The notes: generated by a model not told the origin, from the sequence alone. A stretch of DNA of 64,000 nt from Apostichopus japonicus (GCF_037975245.1 NC_092563.1:16837094-16901093); one strand, 5' to 3'. Shown: positions 11,244-25,056, counted from the stretch's first letter. Made by a program: numbers and translations.

Positions 11244-11470
11244 CTTTTGCCAAAGCTCCTTTAATTTGTCTCCCAGTCTCTGCAGTGTTTGTTCACATTT
11301 GTGGTTAAGCTCTGCAGAGGCTGTTAGTGGAATTAAAGCAGGACTGGGAGTTGTTATTAACTGTTGAACTGTAAGCATGAGAGCCCTATAGCCAATCAGC
11401 ACTTGCCGATTCTTAGAAGTCTTTGAGCCTGAGGTATGTAGGCAGCCAGCCAAAATTTTGGCAAGGAGTG
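11244..11470 (-). pseudogene. Host-like coding exon captured in the foldback element
   Basis: On the minus strand, an AG acceptor after a pyrimidine tract (ctttctcccctctacctgag) lies at 14199-14200 and an AAAG|GTGAAG donor lies at 11244/11243. If the 2.7-kb insertion between them is removed, a 235-nt open exon results. It reads PEALLAKILAGCLHTSGSK, then NRQVLIGYRALMLTVQQL, then SAELNHKCEQTLQRLGDKL and KELWQK up to the donor. It is helical in character, with no composition bias. I do not recognise the protein. The first 8 nt of the exon are cut off by the inserted element, so it cannot be used in this copy. An antisense or chance ORF is the alternative. Confidence 0.5.
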
Positions 11471-12044
11471 CTTCAGTATGGAACGCGAAAAGAGCAACCA
11501 TATTTCGTTGTCTAAACTAAGTTTGTTGCAGTCTAAACTCAAGTTGTTGCTGCTGTTTTACCACGTTGTTGCTCAAACTCACGTTGTTATTTCAACTTCC
11601 GTTGTCTAAACATACTTCATTGTCTAAACTTACGTTGTTGCTATCGGCGCTGTTCAAAATTGCTCAACCGCGTAATGTAAACCAGAATGCAAAATGCATT
11701 GAGGTTTCGATGACTTCAGTACACTAGAAAGGTGTTAGTATAAGCAGAACTAGCTGTTACTATAGAAATGGCCCGAACCACCATTTTGATACATTAAATA
11801 AACACAGGTCAGTCTATTGTACGTGGCTATACACACCTGCACCAAAAACAATAGGGGTCTTGGAGGTCCAAGTCCATTTGGAGTCACCAAACGCAAACTT
11901 GTGGAAACCTTGTTTTATAAGCTACCGTATCTCCCACAGCCAGCCTATCAGATAACATGTGCGTTAGTACAACTCATACGAATAGGAGGCTGCACGGTAA
12001 ACAACTATTAAAATGTTATAATGTTATACTTATAGGCTATGCAT

Positions 12045-12310
12045 ATACGCTGTGAATGTCGGAAATCAAGTACAACGTCGAGTGTCTAGACAAAGTACCA
12101 GCATAAAAATACTGCATTTTTAAACTGATTTCATTGAGCCCCTCCAACAATGTGTAGAGATAATCTGGGAATGTCGGTAATCAAGTAAAACGAGTGTCGA
12201 GACAAAATGCCAGCATAAAATACTGTACTTAAAATTGAATTATTGAACCATTACATGATGTCTGGATATGTTGTGAATGTCGGCAATCAAGTAAAACGAA
12301 TGACAGTAAT
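12045..12310 (+). repeat. Tandem ~120-bp repeat inside the nested foldback
   Basis: Two and a half imperfect copies of a block beginning gtgaatgtcggaaatcaagt and containing ccagcataaaatactg. Confidence 0.7.
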
Positions 12311-13869
12311 ATTACTAAAAACAAATTTTTTCGTCCCGATCGAACACCAATTGCGTTTATTATATGACCTATACTTTTACTAGTGTTTATAGTGGAGAAG
12401 ATGCGATCTTATCAATGCCTGTACTTTGTGAATTCTCTACACAATATATATATGGCGGATGCCATCCAGTGCCCTAGCTTCGCTGTTTTACAAGGGCGGC
12501 CGTCCGACCTTCATTTCGCCTGCCCTGCCACTCTTTCCTCCTCTCCAACTCCGTATATAGTACCTCGATGCTTTGACCTGCAGCGATTTCACCAGCTACC
12601 CCAACTCTTCAAATATCCCCGCAAATGTAGTGTGCATATCTCGCTAAATTCCACGCAATTTGTATTAGGCCTGTTCAAACTTCGGAGTTTCAACTGCACA
12701 TGCGCATATCCTGAAAATTTGTGGAGAAAAGATCATATTACCTTACCTACAACACATAGCCTTAGTCAAAACTCGAGTGTATCTTGGATGATTCGTTTCT
12801 TGCATAACATGTTAGCGGGTTTTTTGGTCTAAAATTCTTAACAATGCTGAGCGAGGTTTGTGTATATTCCACTTACAACACAATCCCTTTCGCAAATCGA
12901 AACTCCGAACTGGATTGGTGTTACGAATGAACTTGCTTGGCGGGTTTAGTAAACTAGTTCGGTGAGTCATATTGCCTACGTACTTCAATACTGTGCCCCT
13001 CTTGTTACTCCCGAAGCGCAGACTACATCCAACCATAGAGCAACTGATCCAACATTTACCCTGGATGCTTTTCAGTATTTGGAAACAACCAACTCCACGA
13101 AAATGATAGTATTTAAATAACATTTTTACGCAATGTCGAAACTTCAATGACTACTTTTGACGATGTATGACTGCAGTAGTTTATGCACACGAATTAGTGT
13201 TGCACCAGAATCATGACTTGAAGCACGTGGTCAAAGGGACCGCAAAACTTTACGCAAGTTTGCAACGAAGAAATAACTGTGGTATAAATGCACATTTTAC
13301 ATTATCAACTCTCAATATGGAGAGAACAAAACATACTGTGAGATTTAAAGTCCTTTTCAGTATCAGAGATGTTGTGGTAGCTTCCCGCAAAATTCATAGA
13401 TTGTCTCAACTCATAACTTTCTGTGATAAAACAATTATTCAAATATGACATTAACAATATAAATGTAAATAACGTCCTCGGAATTGTATCAACTATCATG
13501 TAAATATCGTTAACAACGTGATTTTGTTCGACAAATCAGGTTGTTAAGGATATTTACATGGCTGTTGCTACAAATCCGGCATGACATTAACGATTACCCC
13601 CCCCCCCCCTTTCGCGTTACATAGTTAAACCATCATACTTTGCGTTCATTGAGCACTGAAGATGCAAGCATGTTTGCAGACAATGGGTAAGGGGCTATTA
13701 ACCAAACAAATCTCGGGAAATTTGAGAAAACATCATTGGCTGTATTTAGCATGAAAATCGCTGTAATAGATATGTTGTTAGCACTGCACGGAAGCAACTT
13801 GCGGTTGATTGTTATAATTTTTTTGAAAAGAAAGAATGATGTTCGTTCACAATGTGTTCACAACGGAAC
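12311..13869. other. Interior of the nested foldback element
   Basis: Moderately AT-rich unique-looking sequence. The longest open frame (12383-12832) has no recognisable domain and no splice or duplication support. A poly-C run lies at about 13598-13608. No gene is called. Confidence 0.5.
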
Positions 13870-14196
13870 TTTAGATAGCAACGAAAGTGTAGACATCAAC
13901 GTGAGTTTAGACATCAACCGTAAGTTAACTTAGCAACGAAAGTTTTAGACATCAACGTGAGTTTAGACATCAACCGTAAGGTTTATAAATCAACGTGAGT
14001 TTAGACATTAAGGCGCGTTTAGTCGTCAACGTGACTTTAGACATCAGCGTAAGTTTAGACATCAACGAACAACAGCAACATGGTAAACTAGCAGCAACAG
14101 CTTTAGTTTAGACAGCAACAAACTTAGTTTAGGCAACGAAACAAACTTAGTTTAGGCAACGAAATACGGTTGCCCTTTTCGCGTTCCATACTTCAG

Positions 14197-14685
14197 GTCT
14201 GCTCAGGTAGAGGGGAGAAAGTTTAATAGGGTAGGTCAGTGGTATTGTTTGAGAGAGTGGGTAAAACAGGATTTAAAGGGGGAAAATAGGAATTATAGCC
14301 AGTGGTGTGGCCAGTATTCTGCTAACGGAGGGGGGGGGGGTATCCCTCATGGGCCCAAAATTGGTGGAATCTGAAAAATGGCCTGAAATTTGGTGGGCCA
14401 TAAAGTTTTGTGGGCCCTACATTTTTAAGCTCGAAAACTAATGTATCTATATATATATACTCTATATGGTCTAGCATAACGCGTGTGTGTATGGACGCCT
14501 TGAACAATTGTTCAATTGTGCAATGGAACCAACTGTGGCTGGTCTTGAACTCGGTCGGGAACATGAAGCATTTCGGGAAGGGGCGACCGCCCACCCCCAC
14601 CCCCCGAGCAAATTTTCTCTATGATATCGCTAGTAATTTAAAAATAGACAATGCTTAGATGCAGCTTACAAGGCCTGGGAAGTGT
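14197..14685. other. Foldback interior, no gene seen
   Basis: After the acceptor region of the captured exon, the sequence contains a G-run near 14331-14340, a short (ta)n stretch near 14447-14462 and a C-rich run near 14590-14605. No coding exon recognised. Confidence 0.45.
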
Positions 14686-14689
14686 CATT

Positions 14690-14790
14690 TCCAGCGATCT
14701 GGGAGGCTTTTTCGGCCAAAATTTTCTTGTACGCTTCGCGCCAACTCATGGTGGCGCTTCGCTTAGATAGTTTGCCTACAGGCTTCGCCC
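14690..14790 (-). repeat. Dispersed module, copy 2 (inverted)
   Basis: Inverse orientation of the 425-545 module: gtcatttccagcgatctggg, then ttttcttgtacgcttcgcgcc, then ggcgcttcgcttagata. Confidence 0.65.
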
Positions 14791-14921
14791 TTCCGTTGGC
14801 AAATTACTCGCTACACGCCTGTTCGAATTTGTAAAGCAAAGAGCAGACATCACATAATATCAGTGAGCATGAAAATGCATGTTCAAAAATGAACAGCCTC
14901 AAAACTGTCTATGTGTGTAGT

Positions 14922-15251
14922 CAAAGGCGTAGGAGCCCAATTGGATTTGGGGGCTGTAACGACTTGCCCGAAAAATATAATCAAAATTTTCGCGCGTTCA
15001 ACATGTTAATGTCAATAGGCGGAGTGTATAGCCTAGTGGTTAACGCCGGCGTCTCCCAGTCATGAGATCCCCGGTTCGATTCCCCGCCGACAGCAAGGTG
15101 TGTCGTCTGGCAAGGGTGTTGTTCAATAACAACTTCCCGACATGGACGTTAAATGGATGTGTGCCGAGAGATTGGCTTCGGTCAGCTTGCGAGTCTATAA
15201 GCCTCCATGGCTTCTTTCGCGAGTTCCTGCTGCAGCCCCGCCTCCTACGCC
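14922..15251 (+). mobile_element. SINE/MITE insertion with tRNA-like segment
   Basis: A 330-bp insertion flanked by a 12-bp duplication, tatgtgtgtagt (14910-14921 and 15252-15263). The ends are inverted (ggcgtaggagcc against cctcctacgcc). From 15019 to about 15093 it contains a tRNA-like stretch with an A-box (tagcctagtggttaacg) and a B-box (ggttcgattcc). This suggests a SINE-derived unit carried between inverted ends. It lacks tRNA folding beyond the boxes, so it is not called as a tRNA gene. Confidence 0.65.
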
Positions 15252-15263
15252 TATGTGTGTAGT

Positions 15264-15794
15264 GTTCGGTTTCGAAATATCTGATATCGGAAATATCTGG
15301 TATTTTTCATTTCCTTCAACGAAGTTCTATAATTGCCGTTATAAGAGGTTGTAATATTTGTACACCAATAAATTAACTGTGTCTGAATTTTCGAAAACTT
15401 CCTGACCAACATTCTTCATCATACTTCCCTTTACTCGTAGCAATTTTGACCGGTCTGTTAGGGGTTGAAGGAGGTTTTTCTATATTGGTTGTCCATAGAT
15501 TGAATTTTGTGCAACATTATGTATATGTTTTGAAGTGATTTTCTTCACGAGAAATGTGAATTTTCAAATTCTGAACAAATAATGGGCTTTAAACTTTGAA
15601 AAGTGGGGCTTTCGGATATTGTGGGCCGTGACGTAGAATCACCTACAAAAGCAATGATCAACAGGACATGCAATGAGGTCGAACATGATGTGTGACTGGC
15701 TACAATCTTCAAAAAGGTTATGGATGGAAAAAAAAAATATTGGGAAATACTTGGTTCTCAGGCAAAAGTGTACATCTGGTTGGTCATTTTCAAG
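15264..15794. other. Foldback interior, no gene seen
   Basis: AT-rich sequence with no recognised coding exon or repeat unit. It separates the tRNA-derived insertion from the inverted dispersed module that follows. Confidence 0.45.
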
Positions 15795-15893
15795 CCCGAG
15801 AAGTGCCATTTCCGGTGATCTAGGGGGTATCAAAACCTGAAATTTTCTTGTACGCTCCGCGCCAACCGATGTTGGCGCTCCGCTTAGATAGTA
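15795..15893 (-). repeat. Dispersed module, copy 3 (inverted)
   Basis: agtgccatttccggtgatct, then ttttcttgtacgctccgcgcc, then ggcgctccgcttagatag. Close to the copy at 14690-14790 and adjacent to the right CGTATCCAGG-type end. Confidence 0.65.
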
Positions 15894-16244
15894 ATTCGCG
15901 CCCCCGGGTTAGAAAATCCTGGATACGCCCTGGTTAATACCAGCAGTGAGCAATTCCCAACCCAACCCCCGGGCCTCGGTCCATTGTCAAACCCTATCCA
16001 GGAGTTTTGGGGGCTTCTATATGAAAAGCTCGAATCTTTTTAAAAGTCGGGAGCAGGTTATAAGGGCCAGGGCACACGACGACCTAGTGGTGCCAGTTTA
16101 ACCGTCACCCTGACCCAATTGCAAATATGCTCTCGGAGTTGCCCGAGGGACCAGTGTATATGTTGAGGCCAGCGGGAAACTAAACTCGAAAAAAGACGGG
16201 CGTATCCGTCGCTGTATCCGTCTCCTAAAGTTAACGGCATATGT

Positions 16245-16544
16245 CCAGGGGTATATTCGTCCGGGGGTATTTATCCGGGGGGTAATTGTCTGGGGGGGTA
16301 ATTGTCTAGGGGGTATTCGTCCGAGGGGGTAGTTGTCCGGGTGGGTACTTGTCCGGGGGGGGGGGTTTGTCCGGGGGTAATTGTCCGGGGGGTTTCTGTC
16401 CGGGTGGTAGTTGTCCTGGGGGGTAGTTGTCCGGGATGGTATTTGTCCGGGGGGTATCTGTCCGGTGGTAATCGTCCGGGGGGTTATTGTCTGGGGGGTA
16501 ATCGTCCGGGGGGTATTTGTCTGGGGGGTATTTGTCCGGTCACG
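16245..16544. repeat. Right terminal array of the foldback element
   Basis: The inverse of the left array: tandem ggggggtatttgtccgg-type units up to the 11-bp target duplication. It could pair with 8943-9235 to form a long stem. Confidence 0.9.
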
Positions 16545-17145
16545 CAGCAAATGGTATTAAATGCAGAACTGAAGTCCATAAAACAAATCCTTGCATAATT
16601 ACTAAGAGTGTCCACATGTTGACGTAGAATAGTGTCCAGAAGCAGGCAGGCATCCCCCGTCGATCTGCCACTGCGGTAGCAGCCATCCGGGAGTACTGTC
16701 CGGGCCACATGATGGAGATGCCTTACACGATCTTAGAACGGAAGTAACGTCATCTAGTGTGAAGGGTGGTTCCAGGGTTTCGTCCACTTCTGGGAGGTCG
16801 ATAGGTTGTTTTGGTCGTTCGAATCGACAGAAAAACTTGTTTAGGTCACCAGCATCAACAGTTGTGCGATCGGCTTCTACGTCATTACAACCCATCATGA
16901 GCTTCAGTCCATTCCACATTTCCTTTGGATTTGTTGATGCCTTGGACATGACTTTATCTTTATATTGCCGTTTGGCAGAACGAATTTCGCTTCTGATCTT
17001 AGCATTAACTGTCCGCAGATCAATATTGGTTCCCAGTTATCCATGTTTTTCTTTCAGTAGATTTTTAACATTGTTGTTCATCCATGTTTGTTCTTGTTCA
17101 TCCATGTTTGTTCTTGATCCATGTTTGTTCTTGATCAGAGAACTC
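16545..17145 (-). pseudogene. Rex1/CR1-like LINE, RT 5' part
   Basis: Upstream half of the LINE ORF interrupted by the 7.6-kb foldback element. From 17100 down it reads a pre-RT linker (IRSEIRSAKRQYKDKVMSKA), then DLNKFFCRFERP, FTLDDVTSVLRSCKASPS and GPDSTPG. After a frameshift it reads RICFMDFSSAFNTI up to the target duplication. Upstream of about 17145 homology is lost in short repeats (catccatgtttgttcttg). The copy is 5'-truncated with frameshifts. Confidence 0.85.
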
Positions 17146-17454
17146 TGGGTTTTGTGTGATGACCTAACACAGAGCAAGACACATAAAAAAAAAATGGAGA
17201 ACTCAACTGGATTGGATCAAAATAAATTATAATTATGAAGAACAAGCAATGTACAGCTGATCTGGGCCCAGTCAAAGAATTAAATATTACAATTTACAGT
17301 CGTGAGGTGCGCACCCAAAATATAAAGAAATACACTTAATTTAAAAGTCTGTTCTGGTGAGTTGGCCTGCTGGTGACATCAAGTATTCTACGACCTCAGA
17401 TCTTCCACGACATCAGATATTCTACGACATCGGTATAGTTGAACCCAATAAATG

Positions 17455-17665
17455 GTATTATGAATGTCCGATCCCAACAAGAAAGTATCCTTTAATTTAT
17501 ATGAAATAGTGTTCCAGGGTATCCTTTCAGTAAAATAATGTCAATATCCTTTGTAGTAAATAATGTCCTTTATAAGTGATGGTGTCCTGGAATATCCTTT
17601 ATTGTAAAATAATATCCTTTATAGTAAATAGTATACTTTATAATAAAAAGTGTCCCAGACTGTCA
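17455..17665. repeat. Short tandem repeat (TATCCTTTATAGTAAATA-like)
   Basis: Seven or so imperfect units of roughly 20-30 bp containing tatccttta and gtaaata. No gene. Confidence 0.65.
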
Positions 17666-19079
17666 GTTGAATATCACAACTTCCATAAAACAAATAAGGT
17701 CTACATTAACTTGAACTATGTAAATTAAGGAAACAAACTATATAGCCATTAAACTATCTTTCTCTTCTTTAACAACTGCCTTGCTCAGATACTCATAGCC
17801 AACTTCCAACTCTCTATACCCTCACAAAACTCCTTTGTTCCTAAAATATATACACACATACCCCATTTCCTGTGAGGGCTAATTTCCAGGAAGAACATAG
17901 TTGCCTAGCAACCCAGAAGAGAGAGAGAGTTGTTATTAAGTCAACCCTTTTGCTGCCACAAGACAACATTCAAATATACTGTACAAATGTATAGCCCTCT
18001 GTTCAGTGAGAACTGCACAGTGCACTAATAAACAAGTAAAACTTTGGTACAAAACAAAACTTTATGTAAGAGCTGACCATCTTACACTGTAAAAATGAAG
18101 CCTCAATTGAAATTAGATTGATAGTTTAATCATATGTTCATAATGTTCAGTGTAGGGCATCCTCACATTTGTAGCATATACGTGTAATGCTGTACACTTC
18201 ACTATAGGCTAATGACTTTTGCAAAGTATGTTATTATGTCGGCAATAGGACACTTCATGTTTGAAACAACAATCAAGGTAATTGCGTAAATTTTGAAAAT
18301 TGCTATTATGTTTTCTAGTTGACGATAACTTTCCTAAAATCATGCGGCTAAATATAGGTGTTAACTTGAGTATAACTAGGTTAGGCCCCTATAAGCTAGG
18401 CAACTATAACGTTAGGATATGTCTAACGTTAGTAATTGTACCATGTGGTATACCTAGTAGGTAACCGGTTTGTTAGGCCTAGCCTATACAGTCATAGTTG
18501 ACTATATATAATGTTTCTGTTCAATTCAAATATTTATGATAAAGAGCACGTTTACAATCAATTATAATGTTACAAGTATGTGTCAATAATATAAAGATAC
18601 TACAAGATCACAAAGGAGGGAACTTAGCCGCGGTAATAATTTAAAATTGTTGGCAAAATCGGTTACAAATGCGATTATTCTGCGAAGCTTCTGCTGGCGT
18701 ATGTGGTTTGCGGATTCGGAATTTATAAATTTAGCGCTAACGCAGGGGACAAATGTCAAGTTCAAATTTAGTCGGATCATACTATTTTGCACTAGGAAGG
18801 CATTTTGCCTACCAATTGTTCAAATCGACGAACAAAGTATAATCTATTTTTTTTTCAAATTTATTATATAGTAAATATTTCATATTTTTAATCATTGCGG
18901 TACAAAAATGTAATGGTTTAATCATATATGTGATAAATATGACATAGATTTATTTTACACCCCCCATAAGTTGGCTAATTTAGCATATTCAATATATTAC
19001 GATACGGTTACTGTTTACGAACTTACATTATAATATTCTTGATAATTACGCCTAAAATAAAAGCAGTCAACATAGTCCA
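17666..19079. other. No gene seen
   Basis: AT-rich sequence with scattered taggcct motifs near 18380-18490. Small open frames at 18583-18871 overlap on opposite strands and show no domain. Nothing supportable. Confidence 0.5.
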
Positions 19080-19556
19080 AACCCAGATGGGCCAGTGTGA
19101 AACCTAGTTCAACCCCAACAGGGCAAGTTCACCAGTAAATATAGTTCAAACCCAGTTGGGCTTGTGCAAACCAGTGAAACCTAGTTAAACCCCAGCTGGG
19201 TCAGTTCACCAGCCAATAGTCCAAACCCAGTTGGGCCAGTGCCAAACCAGTTGAAACCTAGTTCAACCCCAACAGGGCAAGTTCACCAGTAAACATAGTT
19301 CAAACCCAGTTGGGCTGGTGCAGAAACCAGTGAAACCTAGTTGAAGCCCAACTGGATCAGTTCAAACATAGTTCAAACTCAGTTGGGCCTGAACGAACCC
19401 AGTTGAACATTGTGTAAACCCAGTTGAACCTAGCTCATGTTCAGCATAGCCCAGTTGGAACCCAAATAGACCCAGTTAAACACAGTTAAAAACCAGTTAA
19501 AAATAGTAGGCCCTAGTAGAACCTAGTTGATTTTTTAACTGGGTTCTACTGGAATT
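19080..19556. repeat. Right minisatellite array, inverse of 7413-7850
   Basis: Tandem units such as aacatagttcaaacccagtt and gggccagt, the inverse of the left array. The array ends in tctactggaattcc directly against TRIM coding sequence. The left array starts near a similar ggaaattccagttgaac. Confidence 0.85.
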
Positions 19557-20779
19557 CCTTTAGGCGGAACTTTTTCCAAATGCTCCAATTATTGTTTTCG
19601 ATTTTTGGTACCGTTTCAAGTTCGACGAGTGGAAAACAATCAGACAGGTTCTTAGCAGTAGTTTCGATTATTTTCAACTTCTCTGGAAACGGGACGGCAT
19701 CGTTAGATATGTTGACGGATTTCAACGCAGCTACCACATCAGGGGCAGCGACTAAGGTTGACCACATATCCGTTTTCTCACTAAAAAGAGTAGCACTCCT
19801 AGTCGCATTTGAACTTTACATTAGCTTTTCATCTATATAGTTTACTTCTCATCTCATTAAGGTATGTTAAACAAGTTTCCTTCCTGACTTTCACAGTATT
19901 CACTGCATCATTATTATGATGACGTACATGCTCCAGTCCTTTCTTTGCTTTCCCCTCTATTTTCGCAATTAGCACTTCTTTTTCAGATGTGATCTTAGTC
20001 TCAGCTTTGGACGTATCTGACCGAATTTCATCGAAACATCTTTCAGCCTCGGTCTCGATTCGTGCGTATATTAAATCTAAAAGTTGCAGAAGAATTCTTA
20101 GTTTTTTATCGTTCTCGCTTGAAATATTACACAATTCCACTAGTTGTTTGAGGATATTGACAAAGGTGGTTGCAACTTCTTCAATGGCATGTGATTTATG
20201 CGATACTGGTGCACAAACGGGACATATTAAAGTACTGCACGTCATACAATTGAAGTATAAGATTTGATCTGCATGCTGATCACACTTAGGGGTTTTGTGA
20301 ATCGGAGTAAATTTGTCAACATATTTAGACACATTTTCGCTTTGCAAATCTTCCAAAAGGATCATATGGTTTCTTAGACTTTTCATGGTCTTATGAGGTT
20401 GATAACATTCCTTACATACTAACCCACCGCAATCAGCGCAAAACGCCTCTGCAGATAACATAATCTCATCACATGAGCTGCAGCTTCGTTCCTTCTTCTT
20501 TTGCTTCAGCTCTTGTTCAAGCTTAAGTTTCTCCAAAATGGCTTCAATGACAAAGTCATTCTTGATTCCTTCTACACCATCTGGCGGTAGTTCAGTATCC
20601 TGGCGACAAATCGGGCATTGGAACGATCCTTCAAATGGATTTTGGTACCTCAATGTATCTTCAAGACATTTTGTGCAAAAGCGATGTAAACATTGTAGAA
20701 TCTTTGGAGCATCCAAGACATCCGAGCATATTGGACAGGACAATATCTCATCGATCATACTTGTAGTGTTGGACGCCAT
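19553..20779 (-). pseudogene. TRIM-type gene, 5' half (RING, B-boxes, coiled coil)
   Basis: Starts at the ATG at 20779 (MASNTTSMIDEILSC), the start conserved in the other copies. The RING is complete (CPIC, CLHRFCTKCL, CPIC) and both B-boxes keep their Cys/His ligands. The coiled coil is open to about 19835, where a 2-bp insertion shifts the frame into a stop. The shifted frame then continues (MWSTLVAAPDVVAALKS) to FRLKEFQ and stops abruptly at the minisatellite. The propeller and the last exon are missing on this side. A leader-exon donor lies 4.6 kb upstream at 25409; that first intron is swollen by a (TA)n tract and a LINE. A truncated RING/B-box protein could in principle still be made, but the frameshift and lost 3' end argue for a pseudogene. 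Confidence 0.85.
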
Positions 20780-21424
20780 TGTGTGTTCAACCTTTGAAGG
20801 AGAGGAAAGCGTGAGCAACGAGTAATCCAAAGGTAAATAGCAGAGGACATATTATGTACAGTATGCGTGGTAACGAAAAATTTATCAGCAAATTTTGTTA
20901 AATACAAGTAATTGAAGTGAAGTGATTCCGGTACCAAGTATCCATTTAAATAATTTGATATTACGTTTGTGTCAATCCTCTTGTTCTGGTTCGTTACATC
21001 AGAAGATCAAAACCGACGTTGAAATCGAAGGAAATGTCGCATCGACATACAGTCTCATCTGGTCTCAATTGTTCAAATAATGATGTACGTCTACATTTAA
21101 TTTACGCGCTTTCTTTACGTCAAGGAAGAATTGCATAGGGGAAGATTAAATCGACAACAGGCATGGAATGCAGTGCAATATTACGTATGGAGTTGTTAAA
21201 CGTCGAAAACGTCTCATTTGTGACTTTAAATCACATCGATGTTTACGTATCTTAATCTGAACATTTGGAACATGTGAGTTTTAAACCCATTAGCTATATA
21301 GTGAATGTGGTAGCGTTTGTCAGTGTTGGAACAACGGCAGAAAGTCTGGAGGAAAGAGACAACTCAGTGGCGACGCTAGCGGTATTGGTCAGGTGGCGAG
21401 AATGGTCTGTAGGGGCGCTTTCGA

Positions 21425-21525
21425 CACCATCTAAGCGGAGCGCCACACGCAGGTTGGCTCGTAGCGTACAGACATTTTTTGAGTAAAGATACTCCCTAGA
21501 TCGCCGGAAATTACCCTTTCCAACA
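21425..21525 (+). repeat. Dispersed module, copy 4
   Basis: ccatctaagcggagcgcca, ggctcgtagcgtacagaca and agatcgccggaaattaccct in the same order as at 425-545. Confidence 0.6.
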
Positions 21526-22019
21526 CACTGATCATGGAGCGGCGTATAACGTACACTGCATGCCGACTTGAAGTTTGGTGCTTATTACTAATTCAGCCAC
21601 TGCACGTGGCGTATCGTCTAAAAATAGATCGAAAAGCCCGTACAGTTCTTGGAAAAAGTTTCGTACAACGGAAGTGCCGATAAATTAAAGACCGCCGTTA
21701 GAGCATTTTGTCAGAAAATTACACCAACAAAATGTGACAAATGTCAATAGGTGAGAGCGCAATAAGAAAGTCAATAGTCGCGAATAAGTAAAAGTGGTAA
21801 AAAGCTGAAAAGGGCGCCAGCAGTCCATTTGAGTCCGTCAGGGGGGCGGGCATCCGCCCCCTGACTGTATGGACGCTCCGCCACTGGGACAACTGGGTCA
21901 CCAAACAACCTCTTACACACCCCTACCTAACTAGAGACAGTTTATGAAATATTGAGCAGATGTAACAAGGTCTTTAATAGAATGTGTATAAAGAATGTTT
22001 TTGACCCATATCATGCTAG

Positions 22020-25056
<3,037 letters not shown>

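Larger units (their letters stand above)
11477..14190. mobile_element. Second foldback element, 2.7 kb, nested
   Basis: The termini are inverted repeats beginning tatggaacgcgaaaag (11477) and ending in the inverse at 14190. Flanks carry a 6-bp duplication, cttcag, at 11471-11476 and 14191-14196. Behind the termini, both arms are tandem arrays of a ~20-bp unit (gtctaaactcacgttgttg) running inward: left arm to about 11645, right arm from about 13870. This is the same architecture as the enclosing element but a different unit. No transposase is seen. Its terminal signature also matches the small MITEs at 32091, 40858 and 49113. Confidence 0.82.
8943..16544. mobile_element. Foldback (TU/FB-like) element, 7.6 kb
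   Basis: Both ends are arrays of a ~15-bp unit, ggacaaatacccccc, running rightward at 8943-9235 and in exact inverse orientation at 16245-16544. The flanks carry an 11-bp duplication, cagcaaatggt, at 8932-8942 and 16545-16555. Removing the element and one duplicate restores a continuous LINE reverse-transcriptase frame (FNTI-CC-SKLLDIM), which proves the boundaries to within a base or two. Long inverted repeats made of short tandem units are the hallmark of foldback elements, including sea urchin TU elements. No transposase was seen inside, so it looks non-autonomous. The interior carries SINEs, dispersed repeats, a captured exon and a second foldback element. Confidence 0.88.

Noticed and set aside
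12383-12832. 149-residue protein in the nested foldback element
   Set aside because: No domain, no splice support and unremarkable composition; probably chance.
15019-15093. Functional tRNA gene
   Set aside because: A and B boxes are present, but the stems do not pair convincingly and the sequence sits in a short mobile element.
10229-15935. Single 5.7-kb transposon bounded by CGTATCCAGG ends
   Set aside because: The ends are inverted and similar, but no convincing target duplication was found; kept only as separate repeat ends.
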